Shown here piece by piece: positions 1 through 9,271 of a stretch of DNA of 15,000 nt (within the stretch, counting starts at the first letter, position 1; each line of letters opens with the position of its first letter). The position numbers were made by a program, and so were the translations under genes. Below the pieces are notes generated by a model. The model had not been told where the DNA came from and ran no database searches. It saw only the letters and a program-made list of their open reading frames with translations. This DNA comes from Chrysomallon squamiferum (Eukaryota > Mollusca > Gastropoda > Neomphalida > Peltospiridae). The stretch lies in NCBI GenBank assembly GCA_012295275.1, contig CM022671.1, forward strand, positions 28,768,750-28,783,749, in the 5' to 3' direction.

Positions 1-696
1 TGTGTGTAATAGTTATAAGAAAGAGGAGGTAGTATTTTTTTCAGTACGTCAGTGGTTGTAGCCAGTTTCGGGGTTCGATCTCCAGCCACGCTGAGGTTAA
101 TAACTTGACCCGTTCTGCTGTTGTGAAGAAATGTGAAACCTGCGAGTTAATTAGATATATATATATACCATGAGTAACAGGACCAATCCTTTTTAACTGG
201 GTTTTTCCCGTTCTTTGTATATGACAGATCCCTGCTCCATAATATTATCCGTAAGTTCACAATAACCTTTATATACATATATATATTTTCACACAATCAT
301 TACAAAACATTGTGAGCAATACCTTTCAGAGTGTAAACCAAAAAAAAAGTAGTTACTTTCTGCCTGTAATAACAAGTAATATAAAATTATGTTTAAAGTG
401 TTAATTCACTTATACCGTAGTTTTATAGAAGTAACGGCAATTAACTCGCCATAATTTCTACCGTTCAACGCAGAGCCTTGACCTAAACGTCTATCGTTAT
501 CCTGCGATCTGTTGTTTGTTTCTGAGAGTGGAACGTAAAGGTGTGCGAGGGATAGGGCAACGTGCGTCAACACGTGAAAGGTATATCGTTTAGTGTGGTT
601 AACGGCAGAGTTTCTATCAATGACTGAGTTTCTCGAGCACTGTTAGAAAGGTTGCGTTTAGTTGTAAAGGTTTAATGTGATTATATTTCTACGCTG
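1..696. other. Unique AT-rich non-coding DNA
   Basis: Apart from the tRNA-like segment near the left end, no gene or recognisable repeat is visible. There is a short AT run at 154-168 and a few A or T runs. The segment from about 450 to 620 is less AT-biased and contains several CpG dinucleotides, but no long open frame and no obvious promoter motif. Confidence 0.6.
40..100 (+). repeat. Possible fragment of a tRNA-derived SINE (B-box-like)
   Basis: Positions 72-82 read GGTTCGATCTC, matching the RNA polymerase III B-box consensus GGTTCGANTCC at 9 of 11 places. The surrounding bases can form a T-arm-like stem: CGGGG before the loop TTCGATC, and TCCAG after it, with four of five pairs allowed if one G-T is counted. 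tRNA-derived SINEs are common in molluscs and carry such a box. No correctly spaced A box is visible; the nearest candidate near 45-55 is too close. This is at best a decayed fragment, not a functional tRNA, and a chance match is possible. Confidence 0.3.
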
Positions 697-890
697 TTGT
701 CTGTTGTTTTGTTGGGAGATTTTTGTGGGGGGTTTTGGGGGAGAGGTTGTTTGTTTATTTGTTGTTATGGGTTTGTTTGTTTGGTGCTTTTTTTAAGTTT
801 CTTTTTCAGGGTGTTTTTTTTTTTGTTTGTTTGTTTTTTTAAATTTATTTTTGTTTATTTTATTTTATTTTATTTTTTTTTTTTTGCACA
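697..890. repeat. T-rich low-complexity region with TTTG/TTTA motifs and G runs
   Basis: The + strand is dominated by T, with repeated TTTG and TTTA steps and a poly(T) run just before 886. Three G runs lie at 714-716, 727-732 and 737-741. The frame that stays open here codes for an almost pure F/L/V/C peptide. That is what T-rich DNA yields in any frame, so no gene is called. Confidence 0.7.
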
Positions 891-1400
891 TGTAAATACG
901 ATTTTCATTATTATTTAACCAAGCTTTTTAAAGACACATCAACGTCATCGACATCGTCATCTTTATCATCACGATATCTATTTAAAATTCTACAGACTTA
1001 ATTTAATTCAAGTTGTACGTGTGTTTTTGTACTCGAATATAAACCTTCACTCCTTTCATAAATATTTGTGAACCACTAATAAACTAGAGAACTTTTCACC
1101 ACCAAAGCTGTTACAAACATCAATAGACGTGTTTGTAAGACAGAAAATAAACAGATCTATAGGTAAACTAACACGTAATTACGTGCAGTATGAAACAAAA
1201 TGTGTATATGACTATTGATGGTGATAATAACTTGTTGTTTTCATAGCAGAATCCAATAGGAATACATGATTATATATGTGACGAGTGTGAGGTATACAAT
1301 GTTTTGTATTTGTGTATCTGTATGTTTCTTCGACGCCAGTTGTTTGTGTGTCTGTCTCTCTGTGCGTGTATGTGTATTGATATCTGTATGTACGTGTGTA
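891..1400. other. Unique AT-rich DNA grading into degenerate TG repeat
   Basis: A degenerate ATC-type trinucleotide run lies at about 936-972. From about 1310 the sequence becomes TG-rich with interspersed TCTG and TATG steps, leading into the perfect TG array. No coding sequence or RNA gene is seen. Confidence 0.55.
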
Positions 1401-1421
1401 TGTGTGTGTGTGTGTGTGTGT
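1401..1421. repeat. (TG)n microsatellite
   Basis: About ten uninterrupted TG units, preceded by a longer degenerate TG-rich stretch from about 1310. This is a simple dinucleotide repeat with no sign of function. Confidence 0.9.
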
Positions 1422-2328
1422 TAATATGCTTTTATTAACCGTTAATTACTTTGGGTTTTTTTGGGGGGGGTTCATTATTATTCCTGCACAAAAATAAATA
1501 ATTAACTGTCATAAAATAATTATTTTCTTAAATAAATATTATCAGTCATAAAGTTTTTTTTTTTCTTCTAATAATCGATTATTCTTGAACGAAACAGAAA
1601 ATAATAATAATAAAATAAAACGTATTAGTTACAAGTACGAATCGTCGAATTCACAAAGGGAAGGACGCTCTCATTGTTAATGATATATTACCTTCATGAT
1701 TAAATGAAAATCGTTTTAGACAAATGCGTACATTTATTATTATACTTAAAATTCAAAAATGAAGAGAGCCCTGTGATTATCTCTCTGAATCGTCTGTTTT
1801 GGAATGCACATAGGAAAATTAAATTAAATTAAAAATAAAAACTCCGTGCTCGTTTCTTTCTGATGACCTTAGACTTTTGGTCAGACTCTACTGGCCGAAT
1901 GTTGACTAGAAATTTAGACTCCGTGGAATTAATTCCTGTCCACTTCTAATTAAGCCTGGCTTAGCTAAACTGGTATTTAGAATAGCAGATAATGAAAGCT
2001 TGTGATAAATTCGATACTATGAATGCATGTCGTTTGAGGCCTGGTTATAATTATTATCATAAACGTCAAGGACTTCTGTACCCGGAGAGTTCAAACAAGG
2101 GAGATAAATCGAGAGACAGGAAGTTGTATACTTATTGTTTTTGTTGGCATAGTTATAATTATATTAGAGATGCGTTCTTTAAAATTAAATAATTCTACTG
2201 CAGATAAAATTATTAAAGCTTATTTTTGCAAAATCATTATAAAGGGCAGAGGAATCAGATACAGAGAAAGACGAGGAGAGAGAGGTGGAGTCAAAGTTAT
2301 AGAAAAAGACCATGTCTTTATCTCCGAC

Positions 2329-2333
<5 letters not shown>
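1422..2333. other. Unique AT-rich non-coding DNA
   Basis: Contains short homopolymers, including a T run followed by eight G at about 1456-1470 and a T run at about 1552-1564, plus AAT-rich patches near 1600. A 66-codon open frame at 1992-2192 has no recognisable motif, and its size is expected by chance in a window this long. I see nothing else to annotate. Confidence 0.55.

Positions 2334-2394
<61 letters not shown>
2334..2394. repeat. (GA)n microsatellite
   Basis: About 30 uninterrupted GA units, flanked on both sides by degenerate purine-rich sequence (GAGAGG, AGAGAG). Frames across it encode Arg-Glu on the + strand and Ser-Leu on the - strand. They are open only because the repeat has no stop codon. 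Confidence 0.97.
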
Positions 2395-2396
<2 letters not shown>

Positions 2397-2450
2397 TAAG
2401 ACAGTGTGGGTGAAAGAGAGAATTAGAGAGATGTTGTAATGGGGTCTGTG

Positions 2451-2508
2451 AAAAGTCTTGTGTAATCGATGTTTCGGCGCTCCTCGTTATATCTCGTGAT
2501 AATCTTGT
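2451..2508 (+). repeat. Dispersed repeat, copy 1
   Basis: This segment is similar to 13219-13283 in the same orientation. Both copies share CTTGTGTAATCGA, one differing base, then GTTTCGG. About 14 diverged bases follow, then the identical 14-mer TCTCGTGATAATCT. Two long shared words at matching spacing are unlikely by chance, so this is probably a fragment of a transposon or SINE-like family that I cannot name. The ends are not defined; the similarity fades into AT-rich DNA. Confidence 0.55.
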
Positions 2509-2975
<467 letters not shown>

Positions 2976-2996
2976 CTCATAGATTTTCGATGATGC

Positions 2997-3060
2997 TGTC
3001 TGTCTCTCTGTCTTTATCTATCTATGTAATTAATCTGCCTATCTATTTCTCTATGTATTT
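2997..3060. repeat. Degenerate TCTG/TCTA tetranucleotide repeat
   Basis: Interrupted TCTG, TCTC and TCTA steps continue the pyrimidine-rich character of the preceding CT array. The units are too diverged for an exact copy count. Confidence 0.6.
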
Positions 3061-4129
3061 GTGCATACACATTTTTATATAATTATATTAACATTCATAG
3101 CGTTACTGAAAAACTATATCTATGTTTTTTTTTTTTTTACATCAGTCGAATCACTTTCTGACAATTTTCTCTTTCAGTAATTGTTATTGTCCTTTAATTT
3201 CTTATTCATGAATATTTTCTTTAGAAGGTGCTCCTACTCAGTTTTGTCGAAAATCACTGAACATTCTGGTATGAAAGCCGAAAAGTCTAAAACCCCACCA
3301 TGATTGGATAACGTTTATGCTTTGCGTGTAATTTGTAATCTTAACAAATCTTCGAGTATTTACGTTTAACAAGAACCATTGCTATCCGCACACATCTAGA
3401 ACGAAAGCTGCTGATAATTAACCACTACAACTGACAAGCGAAGTGGAAAAGAAACACGTAGTAACTTTCCTCATTAGTTTAATTGGACATGATATTTGTG
3501 AAAATAGCCGGGGAAAAACACTCATACATAAAAACCATTGTCGTAGAATGTAGACTAACTAACTTGGGCGGATCAAGCATTAAGAACGGAGAGAGGGGGT
3601 GCCTGCGCCAGGGTACCACTGATGAAACATTTTAAGATAGAAATAACAGTGAGCTTTGCAATAAAGACAGTAGTAGGATTGGGGATGCTAGGAATAACCT
3701 CCTAGATAAGCCTGTGGAATTTTGGGGTCGTCAGATTATTTACTTATAGATCATCTTCGCTAAACGTGTACGAGTTCAGTTTTAAGGTGTACTGTATGTG
3801 GTATATTTAGATTAGTTTTGATTGATGATGTTGTTCATGTTTCTGAAATCACTGGTAAAGAAATATTCCGAGATTTACGAACTAGCTTGGTTTGTGAACG
3901 ATGTTAAGTTATTTTTAATATGTACACCAGCGAAACAAATTCTAATTCAGAACGTTGTGTAGCAACAGAACCAAAAACAAATAAACAAAATATATAGATA
4001 GTTTTTAAAACAGAAAAAAAATCTTTGTAATTGGATTTCTCTTTTTATACCGTACAATAACATAAATAAATATATTAGTAATAAAAATAAATGAACATAA
4101 ATAATAATTATTATAACAATGGTAACGAA
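3061..4129. other. Unique AT-rich non-coding DNA
   Basis: About 1 kb without an open frame of note. There is a T run at about 3126-3138, a short GC-rich patch at about 3590-3620 and an AATA-rich stretch from about 3965 to 4110. No RNA gene or known repeat family is recognised. Confidence 0.55.
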
Positions 4130-4274
4130 ATGTGTGTTTTGTGTGTGTGTGTGATGTACGATATTTTCACCAAAGAATAATTCAAAATTTTTATTATTAC
4201 TATCATCATGAACAAATTTGAATTATTTTTTGGTGAAAATATCGTACATCACACACACACATAAACACACACAT
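4130..4274. repeat. Long inverted repeat (hairpin), 61-base arms and 23-base spacer
   Basis: The left arm (4130-4190) and right arm (4214-4274) are near-perfect reverse complements across a 23-base spacer. The inner parts (4153-4190 and 4214-4250) differ only by one G-T position near 4174 and one extra A in the left arm. The outer parts are TG against CA repeats and differ by a small indel. RNA from either strand would fold into one long stem. This could be a MITE-like element, an inverted duplication or a structured RNA precursor. I see no clear target-site duplication and no transposase. The 73-codon frame at 4223-4444 (-) crosses one arm and is not a convincing gene. Confidence 0.85.
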
Positions 4275-4360
4275 AATAGAGTTTCGGATTTTGGGATAAA
4301 AGGAGATAGCATGAGAACAGAATCAAAGTCTAAACACGAAATAGCATAGGAATAGTTGAC

Positions 4361-4420
4361 GTAGTAGTAGTAGTAGCTAGTAGAAGCAAATACTAACAGC
4401 TGCAGCAGCAGTAGCAGTAG
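4361..4420. repeat. GTA/GCA trinucleotide repeat, partly degenerate
   Basis: Five GTA units at 4361-4376 are followed, after an interruption, by GCA and GTA units at about 4400-4420. Simple repeat only. Confidence 0.75.
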
Positions 4421-4589
4421 TAAATAACATGAAAATATTAACAAACGAGAGTTCAGAAGTGATTAAGTTCTTAATTTATCTATGATATTCATCTTATTTA
4501 ACTGCACATAAAGTAATTTCATGTTTATTAATGCTCGTTCACAAAATGCCAATATATATACTGAAATATGCTTAACAGACAACCACAGA

Positions 4590-5005
4590 ATGTCCCCATT
4601 CCAGGGATTCCAATAGAAATCATTTTAATTAATCCGTCCCTTTGGGAAAATGATATCCGTTTTAATGGCCGTATTAATAACATAGTAATGCCGCTTTATT
4701 CCTAGCCTGGCCTCTTTACACACTCGAGCCAAGAGTATTCTAGCGGGGCGTTAATAACAGGCTGAATAATTGGCAGGCTAGAATGGAAAAGCATCTTGTC
4801 ATAATTCACAGCCTAATAAGCCGTCTGCAGCCCTTGTGATTAACTCAAAGATTTTCTAATTCTGGATTTTCAGTAACGACCCGAACACAAATAAACCCCG
4901 TTATTTGTCGTTTTTGTTACCAGCCGTATGGAAATTATCGACTAATTGGTCCTGAGGAATGACCGCATGGAGTTTATCGACTAATTTGTCCTATGAAATG
5001 ATTAC
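4590..5005. promoter_or_regulatory. Candidate cis-regulatory / conserved non-coding element A
   Basis: This block stands out from its surroundings. It is free of simple repeats, less AT-biased and contains more than a dozen TAAT/ATTA cores, the usual centre of homeodomain binding sites. It also holds a TCF/LEF-like CTCAAAG at 4844-4850. It ends in a duplicated 39-bp module containing ATCGACTAATT. No open frame explains the composition. Developmental enhancers in animals often look like this, but the call is inferred from motif density and texture, with no alignment. Confidence is limited because TAAT is also common by chance in AT-rich DNA. Confidence 0.35.
4924..5001. repeat. Two-copy 39-bp tandem duplication
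   Basis: Copies at 4924-4962 and 4963-5001 match at 32 of 39 positions by hand alignment. The best-kept part is TTATCGACTAATT, followed by one differing base and GTCCT. Six further bases after the second copy (TTACCG) may be the start of a degraded third. The divergence shows the duplication is not recent, and the shared core contains a homeodomain-type TAAT. Confidence 0.85.
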
Positions 5006-5290
5006 CGAATGCATAAAGTGTTGAAAATTACTGCAGTTTCTTGATATTTTTTGTGTGTGTGTGTTAAATTTGACCTAGGGCTAAGGGAGTTTACTCGTGT
5101 CCGTACTGTATGGAAGATAGCGAGTGAAATTAATTTCTGAGGGAAAATGGCAACGTAAAATAAAATGCGTTAATGAAAATATAATTAATTATTAATTTTA
5201 GAAATAACGGAGTCCACTGAGAAAGAAAAGTTAGACAAAAAAAATGTAATAATAAATACGAAAATGGTGTAAATGATTTTTCCATTTAGT
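5006..5290. other. Unique AT-rich DNA
   Basis: Includes a short TG run at about 5052-5063 and AT-rich sequence with no coding potential. Nothing else is seen. Confidence 0.5.
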
Positions 5291-5329
5291 TTTTTATTTT
5301 TTTTTTTTTTTTAAAAATAGAAGAAAGTG

Positions 5330-5367
<38 letters not shown>

Positions 5368-5434
5368 GATGATGATAACGATAATAATAATGATAAATAA
5401 TAAGAAGAAGAAGAAGAAGAAAACGAAGAAGAAA
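5291..5434. repeat. Poly(T) plus compound TAA/GAT/AAG trinucleotide array
   Basis: A T run to 5312 is followed by about twelve TAA units (5331-5366), then GAT/AAC-type units and further AATs. A run of AAG units then runs from about 5401 to 5434. The order of blocks suggests stepwise slippage with point changes. Confidence 0.9.
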
Positions 5435-5998
5435 TCAAAAAAAAAAAATAATTCGATTATACACACACACAAAAAAACTTTTAAAAACTAAAAAAATATA
5501 AAATAGAATAAAATAAATTGCAATTTAAATGTTTTTATTTTTATGTTTTACACCGTTTTCAAAGATATTTCCATTTTACGTCAAAGTAACACTAAAATCG
5601 ACATCTTTCTTTTTATCGTTCTATCAACTTCATTCGAGTAGCAAATCTCAAGAGAAAAATAAATAAAAAATAAAAAAATAAAAGAAAGAAATATTAAATC
5701 GCCAAATTCGAATTGAAAACGCTAAAAGAAAATTACCTTTCATCATCGAATACATTGTGCAATTTGTAGAATAAAACATAAAATGCATTTTCAATTTGAA
5801 AGATTTTCCGCTTGTCCATTACTGACTCTGTGTTCCTGCACAATTTCGGTGTAGCGCTTAAATGTTGCCTTCGGCTTTTTATCCCGAACGATTTATCGTC
5901 ACTCAACATTCTGTGTGAAGCCTCGATATTTCAAATTTTTCTTTCCCACAAAAAGGTTCCAGAAAATAAACTTAAATCGACTGTTAAGAAAATTTACT
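5435..5998. other. AT-rich DNA with A-rich patches
   Basis: A-rich runs (AAATAAAA, AAAGAAAG) at about 5650-5695 and short AC runs near 5460 break up otherwise unique sequence. The 124-codon frame at 5812-6186 starts in unique DNA, but more than half of it lies in the T-rich tract downstream. It shows no recognisable domain and is not called as a gene. Confidence 0.5.
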
Positions 5999-6165
5999 TT
6001 ATTTTCTGTTTTATTTCTTTGTTTTTTTGTTGTTGTTTTTTTTCTTTATTTCGTTTGTTTTTCTTGTTGATTTTTTATTTTTTGTTTGTTTGTTTTCTTG
6101 TGTTTGTTTTGTTTTTCTGGTTGCTTTTGATTTATTTTATATTTTATTTCGTTTTACATAGAATT
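5999..6165. repeat. T-rich low-complexity region (TTTG/TTTA steps)
   Basis: Strongly T-rich on the + strand with repeated TTTG and TTTTATT steps, similar in texture to 697-890. It yields an F/L/V/C-rich pseudo-protein. No gene. Confidence 0.7.
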
Positions 6166-6236
6166 TTGAATAAAAATTTTAATTGAATAAATTATTTTTG
6201 AAAAACAATAATAAATTTCCTTATAAAATATATATC

Positions 6237-6264
6237 AAATAAATAAATAAATAAATAAATAAAT
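6237..6264. repeat. (AAAT)7 microsatellite
   Basis: Seven perfect AAAT units, followed by GATAAT repeats. Simple tetranucleotide repeat. Confidence 0.92.
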
Positions 6265-6284
6265 GATAATGATAATGACGACAG

Positions 6285-6366
6285 CAAAAATGAAATAGAA
6301 AAAGAAAAAATTAATAGTTCGAATAATAAAAGGAAAAAGAAAAGAAAAAGGAACGAAAAGGAAACA
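6285..6366. repeat. A-rich purine tract
   Basis: Nearly all A and G on the + strand apart from a short central break, with AAAAG and AAAGG steps. Low-complexity DNA without coding potential. Confidence 0.65.
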
Positions 6367-6511
6367 AATTAACTAAATAGAAAACTGATAAGAAATCTTT
6401 TTATAAAAATGTCAAAACATTCAGTCATCATATAATCTGCAAATTGAAAAATGTTCATAATCTGATCGTTCAGCTCTGATATCGAATATAATTTTAAAAA
6501 AAAGTATCTGC

Positions 6512-6640
6512 CACTGCAACAAGAAAGGAAGATGTAAAACCACTGTCCAGTTCTCACTGCAATAAGAAAAGAAGATGTAAAACCACTGTCCAGTTCTCAT
6601 TGGAGTAAGAAAAGAAGATGTAAAACCACTGTCCAGTTCT
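6512..6640. repeat. 43-bp minisatellite, three tandem copies
   Basis: Copies at 6512-6554, 6555-6597 and 6598-6640 are in exact 43-bp register. The second half of each (AAGATGTAAAACCACTGTCC, then AGTTCT) is identical in all three; the first half carries a few substitutions. The next base pair, CA, begins a fourth unit that breaks off into a poly(T) run. The copies are similar enough for a fairly recent expansion. The unit contains no recognised motif. Confidence 0.95.
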
Positions 6641-6643
6641 CAC

Positions 6644-6665
6644 CTTTTTTTTTTTTTTTTTTTTT
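6644..6665. repeat. Poly(T) run
   Basis: About 22 consecutive T bases directly after the 43-bp minisatellite. On the - strand this is a poly(A) run. It could be the tail of a retroposed sequence, but no element body is recognised on its far side. Confidence 0.9.
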
Positions 6666-6801
6666 GTCTCACGAAGTCCGCAATCCATCACAGCCACGAA
6701 AGAACGAGAGTAATTTTCGAGACCCTAAATATAATTTCATCTGCATCATTTGTTCCAGTACGTGACAGAAGGGTCGTGTGAAGATATTCCGGGATCGCAG
6801 A

Positions 6802-6856
6802 CGGTGATGGAAGGGTGATGGAAGTGTGACGGGAGGGTGACAGAAGTATGACGGAT
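6802..6856. repeat. 11-bp minisatellite, five degenerate copies
   Basis: Five consecutive 11-bp units begin at 6802, 6813, 6824, 6835 and 6846 (consensus about GGGTGATGGAA). All five keep TGA at the same place in the unit. GTGACAGAAGG at about 6763-6773 resembles the unit and may be an outlying copy. Confidence 0.85.
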
Positions 6857-6879
6857 CAGTCCCTTAGAAAAGACTTTCT

Positions 6880-7140
6880 GATTTTCCGAGTCTTCATCAG
6901 GAATTCAGAGCACATCGCCCGCTAAGGTCATGGACAATTACAGGAGGGCGGCCATTCCCTTGTTTGTACCTGATTACTTAATTTTTCATTTGACAGATCT
7001 GATTTCCCTGGTCTATCATATTTGATTTACTGCTGCCGTTATTTAACTCGTTTTTGGAGTCGTGATTTTTGCTCGCATCCAAATCACGCGCCGGAGTTAA
7101 TGGAAAAGACGACGCAAGCTGTTTTAGCGTTGTGCAGAAG
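6880..7140. promoter_or_regulatory. Candidate cis-regulatory block B
   Basis: Unique sequence of near-balanced composition without simple repeats. It contains AAGGTCA at 6924-6930 (a nuclear-receptor half-site form), TGTTTGTAC at 6961-6969 (forkhead-like) and TGACAG at 6991-6996 (the core of TALE homeodomain sites). GC-richer patches flank it. Each motif alone is weak evidence; their grouping in a non-repetitive island is the reason for listing it. It has no open frame of useful size. Confidence 0.25.
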
Positions 7141-7343
7141 ATTGTTTTGAAGATAAGAGCCGCACGAATAAAAACAAATCCATAATTTTGGTACTGAAAA
7201 TGCCCGTTAGGATCTGAAGCAAAGATTTATTTAAAGTTTGATGTTTTTGTAATATAAGCATCAGATTTTATTATCTAAATCCGGGCGTTTTTTCTCGATG
7301 ATGTCTGCAGATTTTTTATGAAATGTTTCTGATTCTGCTGGGG

Positions 7344-7361
7344 TTTTTTTTTTTTTTTTTC
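7344..7361. repeat. Poly(T) run
   Basis: A run of T following GGGG and ending before CTTTG, a short distance upstream of the TC array. Confidence 0.85.
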
Positions 7362-7384
7362 TTTGTTTCGTACAATGCTCTAAT

Positions 7385-7385
<1 letters not shown>

Positions 7386-7476
<91 letters not shown>
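7386..7476. repeat. (CT)n microsatellite, 91 bp
   Basis: About 45 perfect CT units with no interruption. The flanks are unique. Confidence 0.98.
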
Positions 7477-7479
<3 letters not shown>

Positions 7480-7499
7480 CAGCTCTTCACTGTAACACT

Positions 7500-8160
7500 T
7501 AACAACGTTTGAACCAATCTAAATTTAATCATTTTATTAATAACCTCCAGTCAGTGAAATATCGGATGACAAACCGAATGTGAAGTATTTAACTTGGTTA
7601 TCGATTCCTAATTCTTCATAACCAAACAGTCATAACTTCGTGTTTGTATTGAGGATCATCAGGTCTTATTTCATTGGCGGTTTTCATTAATTCAATTTAT
7701 CATTAACCATCGATTTTCCTCTTAATTCATCGTTGAACCTTTTGATTACCCTAGGAATAATTAATCATATTAATACAATAAGCTATTGAAATAAGAACAT
7801 TATAATATCATTTTTATATTACTACCTGTAATGATTTTAATTAAAGACGTTTTTTATTGATTAACTCAATGCAAATACGGCATTAAAGGCGTTTAAATGC
7901 GTCGTTAGATTTTGTATTTATTTTGTGCAGATAAGCTTTAAGCGGTGAAGTTAATTAGGTGCGTTCTTTTCTTTGCTTCGATTTGTGATGACTATTTGTA
8001 ACGAGGGGTTTGACTGGTTGAGTTGTTGACAATTAGTTTAAGCTAAAGTGGATGTGTTTTAATCCTATTAGTCTTGATCGCAAGGTCTCGTAATATTTCA
8101 ATATAAATATTGTACAAATCTTTAATTAGCATTAGTCGTAATATTTACAGTGCTTTCTAG
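7500..8160. promoter_or_regulatory. Candidate cis-regulatory block C (TAAT-rich, POU octamer)
   Basis: About 660 bp of unique sequence with many TAAT/ATTA cores. It contains a perfect POU octamer ATGCAAAT at 7869-7876 and a TAATCC (Otx/Bicoid-type) site at 8060-8065. It lies between a TC array and the large satellite yet carries no simple repeat itself. No coding frame is evident. AT-rich DNA makes TAAT frequent, so the octamer and the absence of repeats are the stronger arguments. This is inference and has not been tested by alignment. Confidence 0.27.
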
Positions 8161-8199
8161 ATGAGTATCATTTTCAAAAGGAATGTATTATGTATAGGT

Positions 8200-8272
8200 A
8201 CTTACGTACGTATACATATGTGCATATACGTACGTGTATATGTAGGAATGTACGAATATATGTATGTGCATA

Positions 8273-8303
<31 letters not shown>

Positions 8304-8367
8304 TATATGTGTGTTTGTGTGTGTGTGTGTGTGTGAGTGTGTTTGTATGTATGTACATATGTACATA

Positions 8368-8400
<33 letters not shown>

Positions 8401-8403
8401 GTG

Positions 8404-8438
<35 letters not shown>

Positions 8439-8495
8439 TATGTACGTACATATGTATGTATATATGTATGTATATATATATATATATATATTATA

Positions 8496-8535
<40 letters not shown>

Positions 8536-8551
8536 TATGTACGAATATATG

Positions 8552-8601
<50 letters not shown>

Positions 8602-8635
8602 AGTGTGTGTGTTTGTATGTACGTACATATATACA

Positions 8636-8701
<66 letters not shown>

Positions 8702-8908
8702 GTATGTATGTACATATGTACATATGTGTGTATATATATATATATATATATTATATGTGTTTGTGTGTGTGTGTGTGTGTGAGTGTGTTTGTATGTACGT
8801 ACATATGTACATATGTGTGTATATATATATATATATATTATATGTGTTTTGTGTGTGTGTGTGTGTGAGTGTGTGTTTGTATGTACGTACATATGTACAT
8901 ATGTATGT

Positions 8909-8968
<60 letters not shown>

Positions 8969-9170
8969 TATGTACGTACATATGTATATTGTATATATAT
9001 ATATATATATATATTATATGTGTTTGTGTGTGTGTGTGTGTGAGTGTGTTTGTATGTACGTACATATGTATGTGTATATATATATATATATATTATATGT
9101 GTGTGTGTGTGTGTGTGTGTGAGTGTGTTTGTATGTACGTACATATGTATGTATATATATATATATATAT

Positions 9171-9201
<31 letters not shown>

Positions 9202-9233
9202 TTGTATGTACGTACATATGTACATATGTGTGT
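8200..9233. repeat. Compound satellite: about 11 units of TG run, GTAC/ATAT palindromic core and AT run
   Basis: The anchor TTTGTATGTA recurs at 8342, 8435, 8532, 8612, 8699, 8788, 8876, 8965, 9049, 9128 and 9201, a spacing of 73-97 bp (mean near 86). Each unit holds the anchor, a core such as TACGTACATATGTACATATG, an AT run usually ending in TTATATGTG, and a TG run with or without one GAGTG interruption. The first unit begins in more diverged ACGT/ATAC sequence near 8200. Length differences lie mostly in the TG and AT runs. Frames of up to 261 codons stay open on both strands. They encode alternating Cys-Val and Tyr-Ile or Thr-His and are repeat artefacts. Confidence 0.96.
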
Positions 9234-9271
9234 AAGCTTGCGCGTCAGTGTTAATATGTCTTTTTTCATTT

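Noticed and set aside
714-741. Possible G-quadruplex from three G runs
   Set aside because: Only three runs of three or more G are present, so a standard four-run, three-tier quadruplex is not supported; a two-tier form would be weak.
3590-3625. GC-rich hairpin-like patch (GGTGCCTG with CAGGGTACC)
   Set aside because: Pairing needs an indel and covers only eight or so bases. It was not distinct enough from chance to list.
5812-6186. 124-codon frame with a hydrophobic C-terminal half resembling membrane segments
   Set aside because: The hydrophobic part is translated from a T-rich low-complexity tract, and Phe/Leu-rich stretches follow automatically. No start context or homologue is recognised.
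8200-9233. CRISPR-like array, given the regular anchor spacing
   Set aside because: Both the anchor and the intervening sequence are low-complexity repeat with no unique spacers, and the window is clearly eukaryotic in character.
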